Below, one piece after another: positions 9,801-19,300 of a DNA stretch of 64,000 nt. Source of the DNA: an uncultured Chitinophaga sp. (GTDB lineage: Bacteria; Bacteroidota; Bacteroidia; Chitinophagales; Chitinophagaceae); assembly GCF_902168175.1 (NCBI RefSeq), contig NZ_CABHOU010000032.1, forward strand, positions 43,754 to 107,753. The letters run 5' to 3'. The notes beneath the pieces were generated by a model. It was not told the DNA's origin. It made no database searches and saw only the letters and a program-made list of their open reading frames with translations. Positions within the stretch are counted from its first letter, which is position 1; each line of letters starts with the position of its first letter. A program made the position numbers and the translations under genes.

Positions 9801-11128
9801 ATCAGGTTACGGATGTTCATGATCTCTTTAATGGCGGCCATGAACGGGGCCGTTAAACGAAGGTTGGCAGTGGGATCGGTGTACCTCGAGTACAGGATGA
9901 AAGTGCTGAGGTCTTTGAACTGAACGCCCAGTACTTTCTGGATCATGATCTGGTAAATGAATGCCTGGCTCCGGTGGTTCAGCCCTATCAGTTCTATGTT
10001 AGTGTCAGGAAAAGGTGCTTTCCCCGATTTTAATTCAATCACAAACTTCTTACTGCCACTGGACTGGAGTTGCAGGTAATCGAGCCGCCCCTGTACGCCC
10101 AGGTGTTCGCAGATAAAGCTCGGCTCCAGTATAGCGTTCTCCCGGTCAATATGTTTTTCGGGGAAAGTATTGTTGACGATATTTTTAATGTTCTGGAACT
10201 GCACCTGCGTGTCCTGGAAAAAGGTATGATCAATACCCTCGCAGGTCGCAAATTCAAACGGGGCCGATTTAAATGCCTTCCTGATGGTGTTTGCGTATAC
10301 CACAGGCGACTGCTGCTTTTCGTTCACAAATTCGTCGAGAAACATATTGGCTATGTTTCCGAGCAACATGTGTTTGGTGTTTTTAGCAGGTTCAAACCTG
10401 CTTTGGATAAAGTTTAAAGGGTGTTTGCCATATTCTTTCATACACTCCGCCAGTGAACTGATGTCCAGCAGGTAATCGGGTTCCAGTATGATCAGGTCGG
10501 GGATGTAAATGCCCTCTTCGTCGATAATAACATCCACCAGGTTCAGCTGGCATCCTTTCCAGAGTTGCGCCACGGTGTCATTAAATTCCTCGTTGATGCC
10601 GGGTACATGATGTTTTATCCTGATGGGCTCCTCTGTGGGATGTTCTTCGTCGAAAGCATAAATGAAATGTTCATCGGCAGATGATACTTCCACCCGTATC
10701 CGCTCTGTTTTCTCACTTTTCCGGCTACGGGGCACCTGTGTTCTGCAGTCCTTGTACCGGCTTGCCGCTGCCAGCAGTTCTGCCGGTATATCAAGTTCAA
10801 AACATATCCTGCCAAAATCACATAAGGCGCGCAGGTCCGACGCATAGGGACAATCGCCCACAGGCCGTAATCCTCCCTGTAAAACCTGGTTGGCATTAAT
10901 ACGGAAAGCGTTGATCCAGTATTTTTGATACCCGTTCAGGTTATACTTATCGCAAATGTAATTGAGCCGGGAAAACAGGTTGGAGAACTGGATGCTTTCA
11001 TGCGCTGTCAGGTCCTTACAGGCCCGCTCAAGTAGTGACCGGAACTTGACGTATTTCTCTGCTAAGTGGTTTTGTTCCTGGTGGATTTCCAACAGATCTC
11101 CGAAGAACTCTACGCCGTTTACATTCAT
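6857..11128 (-). CDS. Giant fusion: PD-(D/E)XK nuclease, SF1 Upf1/Dna2-like helicase and methyltransferase-fold domain
   Basis: A 1423-residue protein with three recognisable modules. Residues about 1-300 are not recognised. Residues about 335-415 hold a RecB/Cas4-type nuclease core: Asp350 in GRLDYL, Glu365 and Lys367 in ELKSGK, and the QxxxY motif at Gln388-Tyr392. No iron-sulfur cysteine cluster is seen. Residues about 700-1110 form an SF1 helicase of the COG1112/Upf1 type: Walker A GPPGTGKT (714-721), DEAS Walker B (832-835), GDQKQLP (864-870), TPYRSQ (1023-1028), ERFQGSQRD (1053-1061) and the AITRAKKQ block (1096-1103). Residues about 1248-1420 look like a class I methyltransferase: motif I FIDIGCGP (1251-1258) and GVDIS (1278-1282), with no DNA-methylase (N/D)PP(Y/F) motif. 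It could process nucleic acid ends or defend against phage; the function is unknown. It is transcribed alone. Confidence 0.85.
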   Translation of the reverse strand: MNVNGVEFFGDLLEIHQEQNHLAEKYVKFRSLLERACKDLTAHESIQFSNLFSRLNYICDKYNLNGYQKYWINAFRINANQVLQGGLRPVGDCPYASDLRALCDFGRICFELDIPAELLAAASRYKDCRTQVPRSRKSEKTERIRVEVSSADEHFIYAFDEEHPTEEPIRIKHHVPGINEEFNDTVAQLWKGCQLNLVDVIIDEEGIYIPDLIILEPDYLLDISSLAECMKEYGKHPLNFIQSRFEPAKNTKHMLLGNIANMFLDEFVNEKQQSPVVYANTIRKAFKSAPFEFATCEGIDHTFFQDTQVQFQNIKNIVNNTFPEKHIDRENAILEPSFICEHLGVQGRLDYLQLQSSGSKKFVIELKSGKAPFPDTNIELIGLNHRSQAFIYQIMIQKVLGVQFKDLSTFILYSRYTDPTANLRLTAPFMAAIKEIMNIRNLIVANESCIARDATETQTRRIVGTFTPETLITNGHVKQSFLENYIIPQIEQFSAAFKTGKAIELAYFHSFYAFVAKEHYISKAGDTEYTSSKGISSLWLSALADKIEAGEILTDLTIKDNLTETDSPAITLSIPGYEHNFLPNFRQGDIVILYERNTEKDNVTNKQVFKGAVQCITPTEITIRVRYKQRNQHVLPVASKYAVEHDFLDSSYNAMYRGLYAFLHANQDRKDLLLHQRLPVQDTSRRLNNHYISPEVNEIILKAKQANDLFLLVGPPGTGKTSIALKSMVEEFYSEPGCNILLLSYTNRAVDEICEALDTVQGQPPYVRIGSELSCDPKHKTRLLDKLIRDCDTREKVKAAIERYRIYVGTVASLSGKNELFKLKHFQVAIIDEASQILEPGLLGILSAKNVNGGNAIEKFILVGDQKQLPAVVLQREEQSRVNDPLLQQAGLINRNKSIFERLYHLHKSDKNSPVWGMLHKQGRMHPDIALFPNYSFYNSQLDVVPTPHQTAALEYSYSDINNPFHQLITRKRLAFIPSEKHSGDKSAKTNTYEAQIVTALVKQIYDLYQQSFSAEKTVGIITPYRSQIALIRRVIHELGIPALDAISIDTVERFQGSQRDIIIYSFCINQFHQLDFLANNIEDEGQIIDRKLNVAITRAKKQLFVIGNPTILSNNLTYYRFIEFIRSKYGYIPAQPDDFLAGRFNVPAAGMDIETGNKVYELPADFVRVFKEAVAGGTLHRDADYIRLNVLSYGRANFDQGTLEISAEDKVDLYCHYEMRRHYCSALAVFSSFNDYFSTAFSHTGRRVTFIDIGCGPLTSGLAFQESFAKLPFDYIGVDISNAMLNKARTFSKSGLFSRDTKFLFINSLNEVTDDYWNSTSTLSGTVILNFAYLFPSISKEETERLSVQTNTLLDKYPLNKFIVICQNPAIEKRNRNYSIFKKLVPRLSPIASPKTQTVGYLDALTEAFDRSETVYYELLSS

Positions 11129-11223
11129 TTTTATTGGTTAGGTGGCCCGTGAACCGCCAAATATAGCGAAATTCAAAAACTCCGGCTGCCACAGTTCTCC
11201 GGTATTTTCCTAATATTGTACCG

Positions 11224-11634
11224 ATGAAAGTGCATACCACCAATTACCAGTCTGTGTTTATCCTGGTTGCCGACGACTGCAAGGCAACGCAGGGTGAGGT
11301 GCCCCCGGTAAAAAATGATAAAACGATCGCGAACATACAGTTTGATATGATCTGCGAAAACCCGTACAAATACACCTCCGACGATATTGTGTTTCATAGT
11401 TATGCGATGAAAAACAATATTGCTAAAAGCGATCTGAAAGAGGCCCGGGAACAATTCTTCTCAAAAGGTCAGCCCTGCCTGCGCACGTCGCCCTTAAGCA
11501 AAAGGTACGGCTGGGGTACCCATCACGACGGGAACGGGAAAGTGGCCATGTACGCCTGCGAAACAAAGGAATATGATCAGTTCGCGAACGACAAACAGCT
11601 GAAAGTGATAAAGGCGATACGGTCGTCGAAGTAA
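11224..11634 (+). CDS. DUF6157 family protein
   Basis: A 136-residue cytoplasmic protein recognised as the DUF6157 type by its opening KVHTTNYQSVFILVADDC, the block NPYKYTSDDI and the later SPLSKRYGWGTHHD. Members are widespread in bacteria and have no assigned reaction. The start at 11224 is supported by the family N terminus. A -7-like box, taatattg at 11211-11218, sits only 5 bp before the start codon, so the transcript may have almost no leader. It is divergent from the nuclease-helicase gene, with 95 bp between starts, and converges on the NUDIX gene with only 3 bp between the two genes. Confidence 0.75.
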   Translation: MKVHTTNYQSVFILVADDCKATQGEVPPVKNDKTIANIQFDMICENPYKYTSDDIVFHSYAMKNNIAKSDLKEAREQFFSKGQPCLRTSPLSKRYGWGTHHDGNGKVAMYACETKEYDQFANDKQLKVIKAIRSSK

Positions 11635-11637
11635 AAA

Positions 11638-12222
11638 CTATTTGTTCATCAGTCCCTTTAAGGCCAGGTGTTGCAGCAACATAATGGTTTTCCCGTCTTT
11701 TATCCGCCCGTCGTCCATCATGGCTAAGCTTTCCTGAAAGTCCAGTTCCAGCCGCTCTATATTTTCCTCTTCTTCGGCTATTCCACCACCCTCGTGTATT
11801 TCCATTTCAGGGCTGTACTCCGCGATAAAGAAATAGAGTATTTCCGTAACAGAGCCCGGCGACATATACGCCTCAAACACTTTCTTTATATTGGTGATCC
11901 GATACCCCGTTTCTTCTTCTGTTTCCCGCCTGATACAATCCTCCGCATTGTCCTGGTCCAGCAGGCCGGCACAGGCTTCTATCAACATACCATCAGCGTT
12001 ACCGTTAACAAACGTAGGAAGCCTGAACTGGCGGGTAAGCACCACGGTTTGCGCATCTTTGTTGTATAGCAGTATCACAGCGCCATTACCCCGGTCGTAC
12101 GCCTCGCGCGTATGAACGATCTTACTGCCATCTTTTTGGGTGCCTTCGTAAGTGAACTTTCTTAACTTAAACCAATTGTCGGAGAGCAGGGTTACATCTA
12201 ATATTTTTACGTCTGATATCAT
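11638..12222 (-). CDS. nudK: NUDIX hydrolase, NudK-like GDP-mannose pyrophosphatase
   Basis: A 194-residue NUDIX protein. The Nudix box is visible as GLLDQDNAED followed by RRETEEETGY, giving the REUxEExGU metal-binding core. The N-terminal strand with TREAYDRGNGAVIL and the later EAYMSPGSVTEILYFF match the NudK/ADP-ribose pyrophosphatase branch, which hydrolyses nucleotide sugars such as GDP-mannose with Mg2+. E. coli NudK is 191 residues, close to this length. The frame extends upstream to 12399, but the added residues do not fit the family and ATG 12222 starts correctly with MISDVKILD. Divergent from the gene at 12406. The substrate is inferred from the subfamily resemblance. Confidence 0.83.
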   Translation of the reverse strand: MISDVKILDVTLLSDNWFKLRKFTYEGTQKDGSKIVHTREAYDRGNGAVILLYNKDAQTVVLTRQFRLPTFVNGNADGMLIEACAGLLDQDNAEDCIRRETEEETGYRITNIKKVFEAYMSPGSVTEILYFFIAEYSPEMEIHEGGGIAEEEENIERLELDFQESLAMMDDGRIKDGKTIMLLQHLALKGLMNK

Positions 12223-12405
12223 GAGAGAGTGTATGAACCAGCAAAGGTAGCGGGTATTACCAACAAAAAAAGTACGATGGCTGGATCTTTTCGTGGCGGA
12301 AAAACTATTCATTATGTAAGTGTTACCCAGGCAACGCCGCCCCACAAAGCGAATAACCAACAACCTCCTACATTCCCTATCTTTGCCCCCACAAAGCAAC
12401 TACGT

Positions 12406-13098
12406 ATGCACCCAGACCAATACCTCCTGCAAGTCCTCGCCAAACGCCTGATGGCACAGGGATATATGATCAACATTTCTGCTACCGCCAACGAGCTCAC
12501 AGTGTCCGGCGCGCTGGATATCGCGACCTCCATTATCGAATCGCCCGATTATCATCCCAACCTCATTCACCTGCTGGTCATCACGAAAAATAAGGACTAC
12601 TTCCCGGAAGGCATCTTCGAAAACATCGTAGGCGTGGGCACTACGCTGGACGAAAAAGTGGAAACAGTATTGGATAACTATCTCGCCACAACGTTCCCTG
12701 CTATTGCCGACAGTTTCCTCGACGGGCACGATCCGGAGATCGATTTTAACGATTTCGAGGGCGTACTATGGCATCCCCGCCCCGGTGCACTTTCGTTACA
12801 GGGGCAATGGGAGGTGGAGCCTGCCGGTGAACCCATATTCGAACTGCTTAAAGAACAACTGGCCAACAATATCCCCGAAAGGAAAATAAACTGGCTGAAA
12901 GTATACGTGGCCAGGTACCAGGATAATGCGATCATTGCCGAATGCCTGCTCAACAACGAGGTTTGGGCAGAAGGAACACACTTAGTACGCCAGTATGCAG
13001 CGTCATGGCCGCAGCAGGGCACTTTCCTCGGCCAAAAACAGTTCATGGCCTTCCGCCGTTGCGATCAGTTTGATAACAAACAGGGGCCGCAGAATTGA
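12406..13098 (+). CDS. Conserved hypothetical protein, DUF6348-like
   Basis: A 230-residue protein with no signal peptide or membrane segment. It starts MHPDQYLLQVLAKRLMAQGY and has a long acidic/aromatic middle (DPEIDFNDFEGVLWHPRP). A C-terminal region contains AIIAECLLNNEVW and an aromatic-basic tail. The overall pattern reminds me of the DUF6348 family, whose function is unknown; I hold this name loosely. The frame is open from 12229, but that start would leave 6 bp to the divergent NUDIX start and adds polar sequence, so ATG 12406 is chosen. Confidence 0.6.
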   Translation: MHPDQYLLQVLAKRLMAQGYMINISATANELTVSGALDIATSIIESPDYHPNLIHLLVITKNKDYFPEGIFENIVGVGTTLDEKVETVLDNYLATTFPAIADSFLDGHDPEIDFNDFEGVLWHPRPGALSLQGQWEVEPAGEPIFELLKEQLANNIPERKINWLKVYVARYQDNAIIAECLLNNEVWAEGTHLVRQYAASWPQQGTFLGQKQFMAFRRCDQFDNKQGPQN

Positions 13099-13204
13099 TA
13101 ATTTCGTAACTGCCCGGTGGTAATGTCGCGTATCTTTCTATGTAATATTGTACCCTGCCGATGGTTAAACACCGTCCGGAATTTGTCTTAATAAAAAAAC
13201 ATGC

Positions 13205-14275
13205 ATGAAACAGGTCGTTTTTATTCTATTCGTTACGCTTTTCCTCCACCAGCAGTCGCAAGCCCAGGGCAGGTATACCGCCCCCGCGCTCAGCGATTCT
13301 ACCTCCTGGACCATGATCATGCTGCCCGATCCGCAGACATACGTGAAGTACGCGCGCAATCAGCCGTTGTTCGAACTCATGACCGCCTGGATCAGCGAGA
13401 ACATAGAGAAACTAAATATCAAACTGGTGGTTTGCACCGGCGACCTCGTAGAACAAAACGAACTGATAAATCCTGACGGCGCGGCCAGTAATCAGCCCAG
13501 CAAAGCCCAGTGGGCTGCCGTGTCAGGCGCTTTTAACAGACTCAATAACAGGGTGCCCTACGTTACGGCTGCGGGCAACCACGATTATGGCTATGTGAAG
13601 GCTGAAAACAGGATGTCTAACTTCAACACCTGGTTCCCGGTCGATAAAAATCCCCTGAACCAGCAGGCGCTTCGCGAAGTAACCACCAACGAAGGCGGCA
13701 TTCCTACCCTGGAAAACGCTGCGTTCGAGATCAAATCTGCCAAAGGCCGCAAATTTCTGGTGTTGAACCTGGAGTTCGCCCCCAGGGACACAGTACTGGC
13801 CTGGGCAAAAAGAGTAGTAGACATGGAAAAGTATAAACAGCATACGGTGATCATGCTTACTCATTCTTACCTGAGCGCCGCCAATGAGCATATTGTTAAA
13901 GAAGGTTACGGCGTAAAAGATGCCAACTATGGTAAAGCAATTTTCGATAAACTGGTAAAGCCTTCCCGTAATATACAAATGGTGCTGTCGGGGCACATCG
14001 GCGCGCCGGACGATGAAAAAGCACACATGGGTTTCCGTACGGATGTGAATGCGGGCGGCAATAAAGTGCAGCAGATGGCGTTTAACGCACAGGCACTCGG
14101 CGGCGGCTGGTATGGTAATGGGGGAGATGGCTGGCTGAGAATACTGGAATTTATGCCGGACGATAAAACCGTGAAGGTGCGTACCTTTTCACCGTTGTTC
14201 GCTATCTCGCCTAAAACACAACACCTGGCATGGCGTACGCAGCCGCAAGACCAGTTCTCGTTCATACTTGAGTAA
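13205..14275 (+). CDS. Secreted calcineurin-like metallophosphoesterase
   Basis: A 356-residue exported enzyme. Residues 1-21 form a signal peptide ending SQAQG. The metal-binding motifs of the calcineurin-like phosphoesterase fold appear in order: LPDPQTY near residue 39, CTGDLVEQN near residue 79, AAGNHDYG near residue 123, MLTHSYLS near residue 218 and LSGHIG near residue 261. Together they build a di-metal site that hydrolyses phosphoesters in the periplasm or outside the cell. The substrate cannot be told from the sequence. A -7-like box (taatattg, 13143-13150) lies about 55 bp upstream. A terminator follows the stop codon. Confidence 0.85.
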   Translation: MKQVVFILFVTLFLHQQSQAQGRYTAPALSDSTSWTMIMLPDPQTYVKYARNQPLFELMTAWISENIEKLNIKLVVCTGDLVEQNELINPDGAASNQPSKAQWAAVSGAFNRLNNRVPYVTAAGNHDYGYVKAENRMSNFNTWFPVDKNPLNQQALREVTTNEGGIPTLENAAFEIKSAKGRKFLVLNLEFAPRDTVLAWAKRVVDMEKYKQHTVIMLTHSYLSAANEHIVKEGYGVKDANYGKAIFDKLVKPSRNIQMVLSGHIGAPDDEKAHMGFRTDVNAGGNKVQQMAFNAQALGGGWYGNGGDGWLRILEFMPDDKTVKVRTFSPLFAISPKTQHLAWRTQPQDQFSFILE

Positions 14276-14296
14276 CAAACATCATTTAATATACGG

Positions 14297-14327
14297 GCCG
14301 CAAACGCAGTTTGCGGCCTTTCTTTTG
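14297..14327 (+). terminator. Rho-independent terminator after the phosphoesterase gene
   Basis: A 9-bp stem, ggccgcaaa (14297-14305) with tttgcggcc (14311-14319), encloses a 5-nt loop and is followed by tttctttt. It lies 21 bp after the stop codon. The sigma-factor frame is open through this hairpin, which is a reason to place the sigma start further downstream. Confidence 0.88.
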
Positions 14328-14375
14328 TGCCGGCTCCCCGCCAAAACACGCACCAATTCAGTATATTGCACCAAA

Positions 14376-14987
14376 TTGGCCAATCAGCAATCTACATACC
14401 ACCGCGTACCAACTGAAAACGAGCACCTCCTGGTACGGTCAGCCGCCGACGGCGATCAGCAAGCCTATGCGCAGCTGTACACGCATTATTACCCCAACCT
14501 CCAGGCCGCTGTTACCTTTATTACCAAAGACCGCGACGAAACCGACGAAATTCTGCAGGAAACTTTTTTACGCATCTGGAACGTAAGGGAAAAACTGTTG
14601 CTGGTAAAGTCGTTCGAGCACTACGCCTTTAAAATAGCGCGTAACCTGCTGTTCGATGTACTGCGCCGCAAAAAAGTACACCTGAAGGCCCTCGATGCGC
14701 TTGCGCAGGGTGCTGGTAATACGGAATCGGCCGATCATATGGAGTATAAGGAACTGCACGAAATGGTGGCCGGGGCCATTAACAGCCTCGATGCTCAGAA
14801 GCGTGATATCTTCCTGGCCCGCACAGAAGATGGGCTCAGTTTCGAGGAAATCAGCGAACGGCAGGGACTGGCGGTAGTGACGGTCAAGAAACATTATTAC
14901 GCCGCCTATCATACCCTCAAATCGCTGCTGGAGCAGCATGGTGGCCCCCTCGCCCTTATCTTCCTCCTCTGGGCCGGAAAAAAATAA
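14376..14987 (+). CDS. ECF sigma-70 family RNA polymerase sigma factor
   Basis: ECF sigma factor with region 2 (DEILQETFLRIWNVREK, then FEHYAFKIARNLLFDVLRR) and region 4 (LDAQKRDIFLARTEDGLSFEEIS followed by a helix-turn-helix). It should direct transcription of the downstream SusC/SusD genes when released by the FecR protein encoded just after it. The start is uncertain. No ATG exists in frame before region 2. The frame runs back to a TTG at 14268 inside the preceding terminator, so I chose the TTG at 14376, which leaves about 16 residues before region 2. The protein ends with a hydrophobic tail (LALIFLLWAG), common in Bacteroidota SusC-linked sigma factors. Confidence 0.82.
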   Translation: MANQQSTYHRVPTENEHLLVRSAADGDQQAYAQLYTHYYPNLQAAVTFITKDRDETDEILQETFLRIWNVREKLLLVKSFEHYAFKIARNLLFDVLRRKKVHLKALDALAQGAGNTESADHMEYKELHEMVAGAINSLDAQKRDIFLARTEDGLSFEEISERQGLAVVTVKKHYYAAYHTLKSLLEQHGGPLALIFLLWAGKK

Positions 14988-15050
14988 CTTTTTTTTAAAA
15001 TTGAGTATACAAATCTCTCCTCACTTCGTCTGGAGTATATAAACCCATAT

Positions 15051-16178
15051 ATGAACGACGAGCAGAAACTTACATTAATCAATAAATACCGGTCGGGCCA
15101 GTTATTGGAGCACGAAGCTCCGGCATTTTTTGCGTGGTACCGCCAGGTAGATATTGAAGAACTGCATCGTTTATTACAGCTGGGCGAATTACCACCTGCG
15201 TACGAAGAAGCCAGCCAACAGTTCCTGCAACGGTTGTCGGAACGTTTGAAGGATGAGCCCAAAGTACGCCGTATGCAGCCGCGCATTTGGTGGGCCGCCG
15301 CAGCAGCAGTGTTGCTGCTGGCGGGTAGCGTGTACTTATTACGTTCCACCCATAAGCAGGATGTAGTAGTAACGGCCCCGGCGGTAGATGTGGCGCCGGG
15401 TAAAAATGGCGCGGTACTTACGCTGGCGGGTGGAGAACAAATTGTACTCGATAGCCTGGGTAATGGCGTGGTAGCCAGCCAGAACGGCACCAGCATCAGC
15501 ATCAACAATGGAGCACTCGCCTACGATGCGGCTAACGCGTCGGGCAGTACTTTAAATACGATTAGCACACCGCCGGCCCGTCAGTTCCGGCTTACCCTGC
15601 CCGATGGCTCTAAGGTTTGGCTGAACGCATCCAGCGCTATTAAGTATCCAACGGCGTTTGCAGGAAAAAACAGAACGGTGGAGGTAGATGGAGAGGCTTA
15701 TTTCGAAGTGGCCAAAGATGCAGCGAAACCATTCAGGGTTAAAATGAAAGATGCAGAAGTGGAAGTGTTAGGCACCCACTTTAATATAAATGCTTATAAA
15801 GATGAGCCGGGCATTAAGGCCACGCTGCTCGAAGGCCGTATCCGTGCCGGCAAAGGAACGGATAATGTATTGCTGCAACCCGGGCAGCAGGCCGAAATTA
15901 CCAACGGGGTAACAGTGAATGGAACCGTAAATGTAACCCAGGTAGTAGCCTGGAAAGAGGGGACCTTCAATTTTGATCAGCTGGGGGTGGAAGAGGTGAT
16001 GCGACAGCTCGCAAGATGGTACGATGTCGAAGTAGTTTATGAGAAAGGCATCCCGGACAACAAATTCTACGGTGAAATAGGCCGTAACCTTAATCTTTCG
16101 CAGGTATTGGAAGGACTAAAAGCATCTGGATTGCATTTCAGACTGGAAAACGAGAAACGGCTGGTGGTATTGCCGTAA
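15051..16178 (+). CDS. FecR-family anti-sigma factor
   Basis: A 375-residue inner-membrane anti-sigma factor. A cytoplasmic N-terminal helix bundle (about residues 1-80) is followed by one membrane segment (about 82-100, WWAAAAAVLLLAGSVYLL). The periplasmic FecR domain follows (LPDGSKVWLNASSAIKYP, EVDGEAYFEVAKD, VEVLGTHFNINAY), and a C-terminal DUF4974-type domain (VEEVMRQLARWYDVEV). In the known FecIRA scheme it holds the sigma factor and receives a signal from the STN domain of the partner SusC, here the next gene at 16305. The sigma gene ends 63 bp upstream. Start at ATG 15051. Confidence 0.9.
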   Translation: MNDEQKLTLINKYRSGQLLEHEAPAFFAWYRQVDIEELHRLLQLGELPPAYEEASQQFLQRLSERLKDEPKVRRMQPRIWWAAAAAVLLLAGSVYLLRSTHKQDVVVTAPAVDVAPGKNGAVLTLAGGEQIVLDSLGNGVVASQNGTSISINNGALAYDAANASGSTLNTISTPPARQFRLTLPDGSKVWLNASSAIKYPTAFAGKNRTVEVDGEAYFEVAKDAAKPFRVKMKDAEVEVLGTHFNINAYKDEPGIKATLLEGRIRAGKGTDNVLLQPGQQAEITNGVTVNGTVNVTQVVAWKEGTFNFDQLGVEEVMRQLARWYDVEVVYEKGIPDNKFYGEIGRNLNLSQVLEGLKASGLHFRLENEKRLVVLP

Positions 16179-16207
16179 CAAACGAGTTTTATCCCTATAA
16201 ACGAAAA

Positions 16208-16233
16208 CCGCTCTGAGGTGAGATTCAGAGCGG
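16208..16233 (+). other. Intercistronic hairpin between fecR and susC
   Basis: A perfect 9-bp stem, ccgctctga (16208-16216) with tcagagcgg (16225-16233), encloses an 8-nt loop. There is no T-run after it, so it is not a standard terminator. It may stabilise or process the mRNA between the lowly needed anti-sigma message and the strongly expressed SusC message. Confidence 0.55.
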
Positions 16234-16304
16234 CCAAAGTCAGGGTGAACGATAGACAATAATTGAGGGAACTGTTTTTCAATCAACCTAACCAATTGCA
16301 AGTT

Positions 16305-19300
16305 ATGCAAAAAATTGCTTCTTGTAACCGGAACGGGCGTGTTATGTCCATATGCAACATGCACAGCCACCGGTTTTCAACCAAATCTGTAAGTAAGGCC
16401 GGTAGCGGCCTTGGGACCAAAATTCTGTTAGTGATGAAACTAACCATCGTACTCTTAACAGTGGCCATCATGGGGGTAAGCGCCAAAGGCGTATCCCAGT
16501 CTGTAACGCTCTCGGGAAAAAGCATCAGCCTCGAAAAGGCTTTTGAAACCATCCGTAAGCAAACGGGTTACCACATTTTTTGTGATCTTGAATTACTCAA
16601 AAAAGCGCCAGCCGTAGATGTAACAGCGACAAACATGCCGCTGGACGAATTTCTCGATGTTATTTTTAAAGGACAACCACTGGAGTACATCTTACGTGAA
16701 CAAACCATTTTCGTCAGCAAAAAGGTGAGTTTGCCATACGTGGCGCCAGCCCCGGCAACCGTTCCGGTGCAGGGTATTGTAACGGACGGACGCGGCGTGC
16801 TTTCGGGTGCTACCATCAAGGTAAAGGGTACTGCCAGGTCCATTATCAATAAGGAAGACGGGCGTTTCGAGATCGACGTAAACATCGGTGATGTACTGGT
16901 GATCACCTACGTTGGCTTCAAATCACAGGAAATAAAAATCGCGAACAGTACCGACCTTACGATCGTACTGCAGCGTGAAACGGTAGAAATGGAAGCGGTA
17001 GATATTAAAGTGTCTACCGGTTACCAGACCATCTCTAAAGAACGCGCTACGGGCTCCTATAGCGTAATTACCGCAAAAGAACTGGCGGAAGTGCCTACCC
17101 GCGATATCCTCGAAAGGCTGGAAGGAAAAGTGCCCGGCGTAAGGTTTGATGTGAAGAGCAGCCAGGTACAGATCCGTACTACGAATACCTACGCCACTTC
17201 CGGTAATGCACCGCTCATCGTCATTGACGGCTTCCCGCAAATACCCTCCGGCGACAAACAAAACATTACTACACGCAGTACCTCTACGATGTCTAATAAT
17301 GCCATCTTAAGCTCTTTTAACCCAAACGATATAGAACAGATCACTTTCCTGAAAGATGCAGTTGCGACTTCTATCTGGGGTGCCCGCGGTGCTAATGGGG
17401 TGATCGTGATCGAAACTAAAAAGGGTAAAAGAGGCGCTGCACCCACTATTAACTTTTCCGCCACATTGGGTGTTTCCAAACCGGCCGACATGAAGGACCT
17501 TAACTGGATGACGAGTGCCGAATATGTAGACCTCGAACTGGAAATGTTGCAGAAAGGATTTTTGGTAGATGCCAAATCACAGCCGGGCTACCAGTTCTCG
17601 ATGTTGCAAACGCCTAATCCAAGTGATGTGCAGGAATGGTACTATAAAGTAAAGAGGGGACAGGCTACGCAGGCAGAAGCAGATGCCGCGATTGCTGCCA
17701 TTGCACAACGCAGCAACTTCGGCCAGATCGAAAAGTACCTGATGCGTAATGCCGTAAACCAGCAGTATAACCTGTCGATTTCCGGTGGCGGCGAAAACAA
17801 TTCTTACTACATTTCCGGCGGTTATACCAACGATCAGCCTATTTATCGTGCCAACAGCGCCAGCAACACCTTTGTGTCGGGCAACTTTACAAACGACCTG
17901 TTTAATAAATTCGTGAAATTGAGAACGGGCTTTGCTTACCAGACTTCTGTTTCTAAAACGAACCAGTCGGCCAGCAACGCCCTCAGCCAGTTTGGTACAG
18001 GTCTTCGTCCTTACGACATGCTGGTGGATGAAAACGGCAACCGTATCCGCCGCTCGCTCACCATGAGACAGGAAGTAAGCGACAGCCTGGTGACGAGAGG
18101 TTATTTGCCTTTTACTTATAATGCGATCGATGAACTGGACTACTCTAACTCGAAAGCGACCACCCAGCAGCTTCGCCTTACGGCAGGTCTTACCTTCAAA
18201 CTCACTAACTGGGCTAACTTCGACGTGTCGGGCATGTACCAGCGAACGAACAATAACTCTTTGTTTATTGATGAAGTGAACAGCTACAATGGCCGGGTGC
18301 TGGTCAATACTTACACCACATTGAATACCGCTACGGGCAAACCTGTTTATAACCTTCCGTATGGCGGGCGCTATTCACTTAACGACGGGTCTGCGTACGA
18401 CTATAACCTGCGTGGTGTACTCAACATCAACCACAGCTTTAACGCGGAGAATCAGCTGAGTGTTATTGCCGGCGGTGAGATCAGGGAGAGTTACAACAAA
18501 AGTTATGGCACCACCCGTTACGGTTATGATGCGGATGCGAACAGTTTTGCTACGATCAATCCTAACGTAGCGCTGCCAACGATGTACGGCTGGTCGCAGC
18601 AGATAGGCGATAATACCGGTGGCGTGCAGGAACAGAAAAACCGTTACCTGAGCTGGTTCGGTAATGCAGGTTATACTTACAAAAACCGCTATAACCTTTC
18701 TGCCAGTCTGCGTTTTGATGATTATACCCTGCTGGGCTTAGAGCGCAGCAAACGGGCAAAACCTTTCTGGTCGGCAGGTGGTAAATGGAGCCTGGGGCAG
18801 GAAGCCTTTATGCAGGGCGCCACCTGGATGGACGCACTGGACCTGAGAGTAACGTACGGTACAGGCGGTTCTGTTCCGCTGGCGGGTAACAACGTTACTA
18901 TCCTGCAGCTAAACGCTACTGATCCAAGTACGCAACTGCCGATAGGTACCATCTCTTTCCCTGCCAACCAGGGATTAGGATGGGAGCTTACCAAAACCTG
19001 GAACTTTGGTGCCGATCTCCGTTTGCTGAACAACAGGTTATCAATAAGCGCCGATGCCTACACTAAAAACAGTGAAGGTATTATCGTAAGCCTGCCGTAC
19101 AATCCGACTTACGGATGGAGTAACCTTAGTTTTAATACCGCAACGCTGAAGAGCCATGGTTTCGAGTTCGGTATTTCGGGCAAACCGCTGGATGAAAAGA
19201 ACTGGAGCATCAGCTCTGTATTCAACTTCTCGTACGGTAAAACGAAGGTGACCGACAGTCGTTACAAAACGAACATACTCAATAATCTCCTGAACGGAAA

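Noticed and set aside
10418..11128. Possibility that the N-terminal part of the nuclease-helicase protein is a separate gene
   Set aside because: The frame is continuous with no internal stop and no intergenic signal, so it was kept as one protein.
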